Shown one piece after another: positions 1-5,847 of a DNA stretch of 7,964 bases. Source of the stretch: Patescibacteria group bacterium UBA661. Lineage in GTDB: Bacteria; Patescibacteriota; Minisyncoccia; Phycocordibacterales; UBA918. Below the pieces are notes generated by a model. That model saw nothing but the letters and a program-made list of their open reading frames with translations. It ran no database searches and had not been told where the DNA came from. Each line of letters starts with the position of its first letter. Position 1 is the stretch's first letter. The position numbers and the translations under genes were made by a program. The stretch covers positions 1 to 7,964 of the forward strand of contig DBNX01000013.1 in the NCBI GenBank assembly GCA_002299465.1, read 5' to 3'.

Positions 1-16
1 CACAACGGATAAAAAT

Positions 17-90
17 GCTCAGTTGGTAGAGTTGTTACTGTCTGGGAGACAGTAACAAAGTTTTGTAAACCGTGGGTCGGAAGGAAGAAT
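17..90 (+). pseudogene. Degenerate tRNA-like segment (tRNA-Thr(TGT)-like remnant)
   Basis: Positions 17-32 read like a tRNA D arm: GCTC (17-20), loop AGTTGGTA, then GAGT (29-32), giving three Watson-Crick pairs and one G-T pair. Positions 62-80 resemble the anticodon loop and variable region of tRNA-Thr: loop TTTGTAA with anticodon TGT, then ACCGT and GGGTC. The two parts are in tRNA order but lie 30 nt apart instead of 7, and a perfect hairpin fills the gap. The 5' anticodon strand AAAGT (57-61) pairs with ACCGT at only three of five positions. After GGAAG (79-83) there is no canonical T loop and no matching 3' stem, and I find no acceptor stem pairing around the segment. A functional tRNA therefore looks unlikely. 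A remnant, a recombination scar or chance similarity remain possible. Confidence 0.35.
32..58. repeat. Perfect 12-bp inverted repeat with GGG loop
   Basis: The arms TTGTTACTGTCT (32-43) and AGACAGTAACAA (47-58) are exact reverse complements around the loop GGG. The stem is only about one third GC. It is followed by AG and four T residues (61-64), so it could act as a weak terminator for something upstream of the window. Its position between D-arm-like and anticodon-like blocks suggests instead an insertion into a former tRNA gene. The 7-nt loop CTGGGAG inside it can imitate a Pro(GGG) anticodon loop, but the rest of a tRNA-Pro is absent. Confidence 0.6.
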
Positions 91-216
91 AATCTGGCAG
101 GTGTTTCTAGAAAAAGATTTTTAGAGAGTTTTTTCTATGTAAAAAGTAGCCCTGAGAAGTTGGGTGTTTATAGAAAAGTCGGGTAGACAACAACTCTTTA
201 TTTATAGCCGTATTCG
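91..216. other. AT-rich non-coding stretch upstream of the glycosyltransferase gene
   Basis: I see no supported gene here. A weak hairpin can form between TAGAAAAA (108-115) and TTTTTCTA (130-137), with a 14-nt loop made mostly of A and T. It lacks a GC-rich stem, so calling it a terminator is not justified. The short reading frame running from 164 into the next gene has no family resemblance and overlaps the glycosyltransferase in another frame. Confidence 0.5.
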
Positions 217-219
217 TTG

Positions 220-225
220 TATACT
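220..225 (+). promoter_or_regulatory. Candidate -10 box for the glycosyltransferase gene
   Basis: TATACT matches the sigma-70 -10 consensus at five of six positions. The best upstream hexamer at 17-bp spacing is TTTATT (197-202), a poor -35. If transcription begins about 7 nt after the box, near 232, the ATG at 238 would have a leader of only about six bases. This would agree with the absence of a Shine-Dalgarno sequence. The assignment rests on one hexamer and is tentative. Confidence 0.35.
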
Positions 226-237
226 CGGCAATACTTT

Positions 238-1800
238 ATGGGGGTTGATGAAAATAACCAGTTGCTACCATACGCTCGTCGTGAGGATTTTCATGTGGGC
301 AGAGCCACAGATTTATCTGGTAAGAGAAAACTATTTTACCGTTTATTAGAAATTTTGCCCGGCTTGGCTTCGTGGACCACGCTACTTGGTGTGATTCTGC
401 TTTCTATTTACCAGCCAGTTATTGCGTCTTATTTCATCATCGCGTTTGCCTTGTACTGGGTCCTTAAGACGGCTTTTTTGTCTTATCACTTGCGTCATAA
501 TTGCAAGCGGATTCGCCACCATATGACGCTGGACTGGCAAGCAATGCTTAACGGCTTTAAGTATCAGCATTTAACGCAGGTGGTTATTTTGCCTTTCTAT
601 AAAGAGCCAGCGGAGGTGGTGGCTTTGAGTTTGGCGGCACTAAGCAGAGTTAAGTATGATCTTAAAAAAATCGTGGTGGTGTTGGCGGCAGAAGCGCGGG
701 CTGGGTCTGAAGCCACCGAGACCCAAAAACAAATGAAGGCACAGTACGGGGAATTATTTGGTGGTTTTTTAACACCGGTTCACCCGGCGGATTTGCCGGG
801 AGAAATGGCGGGGAAGGGTTCTAATGCCGCTTACGCCGCTGAATACGCCAGAGTAAATTATCTCAACCCAAATAAAATCGATTATCGCCAGACGCTCGTA
901 TCAATCTTTGATATCGACACAGTTCTTTATCCAGATTATTTTAACTGTTTAGTATGGCATTTTTTACAAGCAGAAAAGCCCCTCAAGAGCTCTTTTCAAC
1001 CCGTGCCAATTTTTAATAACAATATTTGGGAAGCACCAGCCGTGTCGCGAGTGGTGGCGATGAGTAGTACTTTCTGGGAAATGATTCAGCAAGAAAGACC
1101 AGAACGAATGGTGACTTTTTCTTCACATTCAGTGAGTTTTCAGGCCCTTTATGAAGTCGGTTACTGGCAGAAAAATATGGTCAGTGAAGACTCTCGTATT
1201 TTCTGGAATCTCCTCATTGCCAATAACGGTGATTACCGCGTGGTGCCGTTATCGTACCCGGTGTCGATGGATGCCAATGCCGCCCCCTCATTATGGTTGA
1301 CTCTTAAACAAATCTACAAACAGCATCGGCGCTGGACATACGGAGTAGAAAATCTTTGTTATCTGCTTTATCATTTCAGACAAAATAAAAGCATTTCTTT
1401 GAAGCGTAGGATAACTATTGCGTTGCAGCAAGCCGAGGGGTACTGGTCTTTGACTACCAATCCTATCATGCTTTTTATTTTAGGTTGGGCCCCAATTTTT
1501 CTGGGCGGTAGGGAATTCCATCAGACAGTCCTTTCTTATAATCTTCCGATTATGGTGCGCGATTTGCTGATTCTGGCGATGTTTGGTCTAGTAATATCAT
1601 CAATCATTTCAATGTCACTTATTCCTCCTCGCCCGAATGGCACCAGTCGTTTTCGTTATGTGGTGATGGCTTTGCAGTGGATTATGGTACCAGCCACAAT
1701 GATTATCTTTAGTGCCATTCCTGGTCTGGATGCTCAGACACGGCTGATGCTGGGTCGGTATATGGGCTTTTGGGTTACTCCCAAACAGCGGATTAAATAA
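238..1800 (+). CDS. Membrane glycosyltransferase, family 2 (processive-type motifs)
   Basis: This 520-residue protein is a GT-A fold family 2 glycosyltransferase set between membrane segments. From the ATG at 238, two hydrophobic segments lie near residues 43-60 and 61-83. The catalytic domain carries ILPFYKEP (117-124), GKGSNAA (192-198), the nucleotide-sugar/metal motif FDIDT (224-228), SED with the probable catalytic Asp (316-318) and QHRRW (362-366), a QxxRW motif as in cellulose, hyaluronan and related synthases. Three more hydrophobic segments follow near 407-424, 441-462 and 473-495. The family moves sugar from a nucleotide donor to a growing polysaccharide or lipid-linked acceptor on the inner face of the membrane; the substrate cannot be read from sequence. 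A TTG at 217 in the same frame would add seven residues, but the ATG gives a cleaner start. Neither has a Shine-Dalgarno sequence. The gene ends in tandem TAA codons, 25 bp before the PEGA-like gene, so co-transcription is likely. Confidence 0.88.
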   Translation: MGVDENNQLLPYARREDFHVGRATDLSGKRKLFYRLLEILPGLASWTTLLGVILLSIYQPVIASYFIIAFALYWVLKTAFLSYHLRHNCKRIRHHMTLDWQAMLNGFKYQHLTQVVILPFYKEPAEVVALSLAALSRVKYDLKKIVVVLAAEARAGSEATETQKQMKAQYGELFGGFLTPVHPADLPGEMAGKGSNAAYAAEYARVNYLNPNKIDYRQTLVSIFDIDTVLYPDYFNCLVWHFLQAEKPLKSSFQPVPIFNNNIWEAPAVSRVVAMSSTFWEMIQQERPERMVTFSSHSVSFQALYEVGYWQKNMVSEDSRIFWNLLIANNGDYRVVPLSYPVSMDANAAPSLWLTLKQIYKQHRRWTYGVENLCYLLYHFRQNKSISLKRRITIALQQAEGYWSLTTNPIMLFILGWAPIFLGGREFHQTVLSYNLPIMVRDLLILAMFGLVISSIISMSLIPPRPNGTSRFRYVVMALQWIMVPATMIIFSAIPGLDAQTRLMLGRYMGFWVTPKQRIK

Positions 1801-1825
1801 TAAAAAGTCGTTAATTGATTAAAGT

Positions 1826-2977
1826 ATGCAACCGCAAGTTAAATCACTCACCAAAACTAAGCGCAAATCAGTATTTTTTGGTTTGGTGGCGACCTTTTTA
1901 ATTATTTTGCCGATTGCCATCTTCTATGCGACTGGTTACCGCTATGATTTTACAGCACCCACGCCCGCCCTCATGTTGACCGGAGCTTTTTATATCATCG
2001 CTGATGCGCCACAGAGTGAGATTTATCTGAATGAAGAATTGATCACTGACATGCGTTTGTTTCGAGATGCTTTCTACATTCAGGGGGTGACACCGGGTTG
2101 GCATCGTCTACACGTGCAAGCACCCGGGACCCATACTTGGGTGAAAGAATTAAATGTTAAGCCGCGAATTGTGACGGAAGCAGAAGCTTTTAATTTACCG
2201 CTAGTACCGCAAGTGCGTCTGGTGCCGGCCTATACAACCGTGGCTGGGGAAGCGGTTGTCTTTGAGCAGAGTACGACCACACCAGTTTTTTCTTACATTG
2301 AGGCAGCCAACACATTAATTCACATCGCAACCAGCACCGCCACTTCTGCGTATCGAATAAACACCGAACACACTTTACTGAGAGAATTATTTGCTGTGGA
2401 AGCGTCAACAACCGCGGCGCGTGCTGCGGCGGAAGCAAAACAAGAACAAGCTTTTGGCTTTGCCACTACGACCATAACGGATGGGGAAGCGCTGGGGACA
2501 ACAACCGTGACTCAAGGGGTGCTGACTCTCTATGAATCTGGACAAGAACTTTACGCTCGGGCTGAGGCTGATAACTTTCGCCAAGTACCATTTTATTTTT
2601 GCGAAGACCACGTTCCGGCTTTGACAGAAGATTTGGTTGAGATAGTTGATACTGAGAATATTTTAGGTCCGGAGTTTACCGAATCATTGCCAGCGCCAGC
2701 TACTACCACTGAGCAATGTCGCACCGACATTCGCATTAATCGGCAAGGGCAAACCATCGTAGATTTTGATTTTTTCCCATACAATCACAACTTAGTTATC
2801 GTACAGTTAGCTGACGGGATTTACGTAACCGAGATTGACGATCGGGCGTGGCAGAATACCCAACCACTTTATCTCGGTGCGGACTTAGCGTTTATTGTCT
2901 ATCGAGGTGGGGTGTATGTTAAAGAGGGGGATTTAATTTTTGAAGTTTTGCCAGAGGTAATTGTGACCCAAGAGTAG
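1826..2977 (+). CDS. Membrane-anchored PEGA-like domain protein
   Basis: This 383-residue protein has a basic N-terminus (KSLTKTKRK) and one strong hydrophobic segment at about residues 15-34, with no lipobox or clear cleavage site. It is best read as a single-pass protein with the bulk outside the cytoplasm. Residues about 50-115 resemble a PEGA domain, a small beta-rich module: APQSEIYLNEE, then YIQGVTPGWHRLHVQAPG and a KELNVKP strand. The middle (about 148-230) is rich in Thr and Ala, with several TTT runs typical of an exposed linker. Residues 315-375 form short strand-turn repeats ending in IYVTEIDD and VYVKEGDL, perhaps part of a propeller-like fold. Two cysteines (259 and 298) could form a disulfide. 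PEGA domains are associated with surface and envelope proteins, but the function here is unknown. No Shine-Dalgarno sequence precedes the ATG. The preceding glycosyltransferase suggests a shared envelope role, which is inference only. Confidence 0.72.
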   Translation: MQPQVKSLTKTKRKSVFFGLVATFLIILPIAIFYATGYRYDFTAPTPALMLTGAFYIIADAPQSEIYLNEELITDMRLFRDAFYIQGVTPGWHRLHVQAPGTHTWVKELNVKPRIVTEAEAFNLPLVPQVRLVPAYTTVAGEAVVFEQSTTTPVFSYIEAANTLIHIATSTATSAYRINTEHTLLRELFAVEASTTAARAAAEAKQEQAFGFATTTITDGEALGTTTVTQGVLTLYESGQELYARAEADNFRQVPFYFCEDHVPALTEDLVEIVDTENILGPEFTESLPAPATTTEQCRTDIRINRQGQTIVDFDFFPYNHNLVIVQLADGIYVTEIDDRAWQNTQPLYLGADLAFIVYRGGVYVKEGDLIFEVLPEVIVTQE

Positions 2978-2988
2978 TGTGTTATGAT
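2961..2988 (+). promoter_or_regulatory. Candidate extended -10 promoter for pheS
   Basis: TATGAT (2983-2988) is preceded by TGT (2980-2982), which fits the extended -10 pattern TGN. TTGTGA (2961-2966) is a four-of-six -35 at a 16-bp spacer. Transcription would begin near 2995, only about three bases before the ATG at 2998, giving a practically leaderless pheS mRNA. The site overlaps the stop codon of the PEGA gene, so pheST may be expressed independently of the genes upstream. Confidence 0.45.
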
Positions 2989-2997
2989 GTTTTACGT

Positions 2998-3720
2998 ATG
3001 ATTGAAAAACCTGGACACCGCCACCCGATTAGTCAGATGGTCGCTGAAATCAACGGCATTTTTGCTGAGCTCGGTTTTGTTTTTGCGGAAGGTCCAGAGG
3101 CAGAAACCGAGCATTATAATTTTGACCAACTAAATGTTGCACCTTACCATCCAGCACGAGATATGCAAGACACTTTCTGGTTTAAGCCAGAAGACACACC
3201 AAGTCCGATGGTCTTACGCACCCACACTAGTCCCGTACAGAGTCGCTATCTCGAGACTCACACCCCGCCCGTGCGGATTATTGTCCCCGGTAAAGTCTTC
3301 AGAAACGAAGCCACTGACGCGACCCACGAAGCACAATTCTACCAACTAGAAGGACTTTACGTGGATAAAGGAGCACACTTAGGACACTTGCGCGGTACGA
3401 TCGAGTATTTTTTTTCACGCTTTTTTCGCGGCGACGTGGAAGTACGTTTCCGACCGAGTTACTTTCCGTTTGTGGAGCCGGGTGTGGAGGTTGATGTGAT
3501 GCTTAGGAACAGCCCGAGCAAGTTAGCCAACCGCTGGATTGAGATTATGGGAGCGGGAATGATTCACCCGAATGTACTGACTGCTGCCGGAGTGGACGCA
3601 AAGACTTATACGGGATTTGCTTTTGGAGTAGGAATTGATCGCTTGGCGGTTATGAAGTATGGGATTGATGACATTCGTCATCTTTATACAGGCGATTTGC
3701 GTTTCGTTTCGCAATTTTAG
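2998..3720 (+). CDS. pheS: Phenylalanyl-tRNA synthetase alpha subunit, catalytic domain only
   Basis: This is the class II aminoacyl-tRNA synthetase subunit that activates phenylalanine with ATP and charges tRNA-Phe as an alpha2-beta2 enzyme with PheT. All 240 residues match the catalytic domain: motif 1 region HPISQMVAEI (9-18), the FDQLN...HPARDMQDTFW block (42-61), motif 2 VFRNEATDATHEAQFYQLEG (100-119), FRPSYFPFVEPGVEVDV (151-167), and motif 3 GFAFGVGIDRLAVMKYG (206-222). Usual bacterial PheS is about 330-350 residues. The missing part is the N-terminal coiled coil of about 100 residues that contacts tRNA, and the PEGA gene occupies the space where it would be. The frame opens at a GTG at 2977, overlapping the previous stop by one base, but the seven extra residues have no family match, so I prefer the ATG at 2998. 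There is no Shine-Dalgarno sequence. T8 (3408-3415) and T6 (3421-3426) runs lie within the gene. Confidence 0.93.
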   Translation: MIEKPGHRHPISQMVAEINGIFAELGFVFAEGPEAETEHYNFDQLNVAPYHPARDMQDTFWFKPEDTPSPMVLRTHTSPVQSRYLETHTPPVRIIVPGKVFRNEATDATHEAQFYQLEGLYVDKGAHLGHLRGTIEYFFSRFFRGDVEVRFRPSYFPFVEPGVEVDVMLRNSPSKLANRWIEIMGAGMIHPNVLTAAGVDAKTYTGFAFGVGIDRLAVMKYGIDDIRHLYTGDLRFVSQF

Positions 3721-3728
3721 TTTTGCTT

Positions 3729-5669
3729 ATGATAGTTTCGTATAATTGGCTTAAGGATTATTTGGGAGAAAAAACGCCCCCGCCCGAGGAAATCGAGAGA
3801 CTCCTCACTTTTCACGCTTTTGAGATCGAGGGAGTGCAGGCTGTTGGTAGCGATGTGGCGATTGATGTTAAGGTGCTGCCTAACCGCGGTTCGGATTGTC
3901 TTTCGCACCGGGGAATTGCCCGCGAGCTCGCCACTATCATCGGTAGCAAACTCACTCACGACCCACTTGAAGCGGAATTAGCTTTGCCACCGACTGATTT
4001 AATTTCAGTTAAAATTAGTGACCAAGAGGCGTGCCCCCGGTTTACGGCTGCTCTGCTAAAAAATGTGACAGTCGGTGAATCGCCGCAGTGGCTCAAAGAC
4101 CGCTTGGCAACTTTGGGTCAGCGGTCTATCAACAACATTGTCGATGCGACTAACTACGTTATGTATGCCATCGGGCAGCCACTCCATGCTTATGATGCTG
4201 ACCGATTTCCGCAAGTGGCTGGTAAATGGCAGTTCGGGGTGAGATTCGGGGTGCCGGCAGAAAAAGTGTCGCTTTTGGCGGAAGCTGGTAAGAGCGGGGA
4301 GCGGGTGATTGAATGTTTGGGTAGCGAATTGTTGATTGTGGATGAGGCAAATAATACGCCAATTGGTCTAGCTGGAGTGAAGGGTGGATCGTACGCTGGG
4401 ATTAATGTTGACACTAAGAACATCATTATTGAAGCTGCTCACTTTGACCCAGTAATTACTCGACGGACAGCACGACGGCTGGGTATTGTGATTGATGCCA
4501 GCAAGCGTTTTGAAAACCGCCCATCGCCGATTTTACCTCAGTACGCACAACAGGAAATTATTTCACTCATTACAAAGATTGCCGGCGGTACGCTGGCTGG
4601 AGTGCTGGACGTCTATCCCAAGCCATACCTACCAAAGACGGTTACGGTTTCGCCAGAAAAAATTAATCAAGTGCTTGGATGGGAACTGTCGATAGATGAA
4701 GTTTTGGGTATTTTCAAGCGAGCGGGGATTAAGTGTGAGCGGTTGGAATCAGGAGAACTTAATTGCACTGGTCCAGCAGAACGAACGGACCTCACCATTG
4801 CCGAGGACTTTATCGAGGAAGTCGTGCGTCTTTATGGTTTTGATAAAATTAAATCAGTCCTACCAGTTAAGGTGCCACTTAAAGAATACAACGCCCGGCA
4901 TTTTTACAGCGAACGCATTCGAGAACGGTTGCTGACATTAGGTTTTTCGGAGGTCATCACTTCGTCGTTTCGTAAAAAAGACAAAATTCAATTACAAAAT
5001 GCGGTAGCGTCAGACAAATCTTATGTCCGTTCTAATCTTACAGAATCCTTACAAGAAGTGTTAGACAAAAACGCTGGTTTGGCTGATTGGCTGGGAGTGC
5101 CAGAAGTGAAAGTGTTTGAGATCGGTAATATTTTTACGCGGGGAGCTGACGGTCTTATCAGTGAATACACAAAAGTAGCATTGGGCGCGAGAATTAAAGT
5201 GACTGGTTATTCCGGCAAAGAGGACTCGTTGCTTACGGAAGCGTTAACAAAATTAGAGGCGGACTTGGGTGTCGCTCTATCGCCACAAATAAAAAATGGT
5301 GTAGCGGAGTTTGATTTAACGACCTTACTTTCAGTACTGCCACCAGCAACCACTTACGCTACAGTACCAACCGCTCCCGATGTCACTTACAAACCATTCT
5401 CAGTTTTTCCAGCTATGAGTCGAGATATCGCTTTATGGATTACCAAAGATGCGACCGCAAAGATGGTAGAGGAAGTCATCAATAACGCGGCTGGACCACT
5501 TCGAGTACGAACGACATTTATGAATGAATTTACCCGCGCGGAGCGAACTTCGTTGGCGTTCCGGTTAGTTTTTCAGGCCGGGGATCGAACTCTCACGGAT
5601 GAAGATGCAGAAAGGGCAATGTTAGCAATTTATCAGGCAGTAGCAAAAGCGGGCTGGGAAGTGCGTTAA
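3729..5669 (+). CDS. pheT: Phenylalanyl-tRNA synthetase beta subunit, lacking the EMAP tRNA-binding domain
   Basis: PheT partners PheS, proofreads mischarged Tyr-tRNA-Phe and binds the anticodon. The protein has 646 residues against about 790 in E. coli or Thermus. The N-terminal strand (1-38) passes directly into VAIDVKVLPNRGSDCLSHRGIAREL (43-67). In typical PheT an EMAP/OB-fold tRNA-binding domain of about 110 residues lies between these two blocks; here it is absent. The B3/B4 editing domain is present (about 100-235) with NNIVDATNYVM (135-145), GQPLHAYD (149-156, including His153) and GLAGVKGG (213-220). B5 follows (about 300-375), then a degenerate catalytic-like domain (about 385-490), and a C-terminal FDX-ACB anticodon-binding domain (about 555-646) beginning KPFSVFPAMSRDIAL. 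The block usually reading RFERGVDP is RFENRPSP (260-267). Translation probably starts at the ATG at 3729, eight bases after pheS stops; a TTG at 3723 is in frame. No Shine-Dalgarno sequence is present, so coupling to pheS is plausible. Confidence 0.93.
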   Translation: MIVSYNWLKDYLGEKTPPPEEIERLLTFHAFEIEGVQAVGSDVAIDVKVLPNRGSDCLSHRGIARELATIIGSKLTHDPLEAELALPPTDLISVKISDQEACPRFTAALLKNVTVGESPQWLKDRLATLGQRSINNIVDATNYVMYAIGQPLHAYDADRFPQVAGKWQFGVRFGVPAEKVSLLAEAGKSGERVIECLGSELLIVDEANNTPIGLAGVKGGSYAGINVDTKNIIIEAAHFDPVITRRTARRLGIVIDASKRFENRPSPILPQYAQQEIISLITKIAGGTLAGVLDVYPKPYLPKTVTVSPEKINQVLGWELSIDEVLGIFKRAGIKCERLESGELNCTGPAERTDLTIAEDFIEEVVRLYGFDKIKSVLPVKVPLKEYNARHFYSERIRERLLTLGFSEVITSSFRKKDKIQLQNAVASDKSYVRSNLTESLQEVLDKNAGLADWLGVPEVKVFEIGNIFTRGADGLISEYTKVALGARIKVTGYSGKEDSLLTEALTKLEADLGVALSPQIKNGVAEFDLTTLLSVLPPATTYATVPTAPDVTYKPFSVFPAMSRDIALWITKDATAKMVEEVINNAAGPLRVRTTFMNEFTRAERTSLAFRLVFQAGDRTLTDEDAERAMLAIYQAVAKAGWEVR

Positions 5670-5700
5670 GATTCTGGGGAGGGCTTGTCTCCGCCACGAT

Positions 5701-5738
5701 AAAACCTATATAAATTGCCGGCAATTTATATAGGTTTT
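5701..5738. terminator. 38-bp perfect palindrome, probable bidirectional terminator after pheT
   Basis: The left half AAAACCTATATAAATTGCC (5701-5719) is the exact reverse complement of the right half (5720-5738). As RNA it folds into a long AT-rich stem capped by a GCCGGC centre, with A4 on one side and U4 on the other, so either strand has the form of an intrinsic terminator. It starts 31 bp after the pheT stop and lies upstream of the gyrB promoter, separating the two transcription units. The U tract is short, so termination strength is uncertain. Confidence 0.7.
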
Positions 5739-5775
5739 CCGCTGGATAAATATTCAAATAGACCACGCCAGAAAG

Positions 5776-5804
5776 GGGACAGTGGCGGTTTTTCTTGCTA
5801 TAAT
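5776..5804 (+). promoter_or_regulatory. gyrB promoter (extended -10)
   Basis: TATAAT (5799-5804) is a perfect -10 box with a TGC extension (5796-5798). GGGACA (5776-5781) matches the -35 consensus at its last four positions with the ideal 17-bp spacer. Transcription should begin near 5811, giving a leader of about 37 nt. That leader is almost free of G and contains two copies of TTCATTAA (5817-5824 and 5827-5834). No Shine-Dalgarno sequence precedes the gyrB ATG, so an unstructured AT-rich leader may be what admits the ribosome. Confidence 0.75.
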
Positions 5805-5847
5805 GGTGCGGTATTTTTCATTAACTTTCATTAATTAACATTTCGGC

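Noticed and set aside
34..56. tRNA-Pro(GGG) anticodon arm inside the hairpin
   Set aside because: The loop CTGGGAG fits U33 and GGG, but the stem does not follow the D arm at tRNA spacing, A stands where tRNA-Pro normally has G37, and no T arm or acceptor stem matches.
164..349. Short + strand reading frame of 61 codons
   Set aside because: It overlaps the well-supported glycosyltransferase in another frame and shows no recognisable features.
2977..2997. GTG start for pheS overlapping the previous stop codon
   Set aside because: The seven extra residues have no family counterpart and would lie across the likely -10 box; the ATG at 2998 is preferred.
3728..3733. TATGAT overlapping the pheT start codon as a promoter
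   Set aside because: The transcript would start inside the gene; the tight 8-bp spacing to pheS suits co-transcription better.
3741..3746. TATAAT inside the start of pheT
   Set aside because: It encodes the conserved Tyr-Asn of the PheT N-terminus and has no -35 at suitable spacing, so an internal promoter is not supported.
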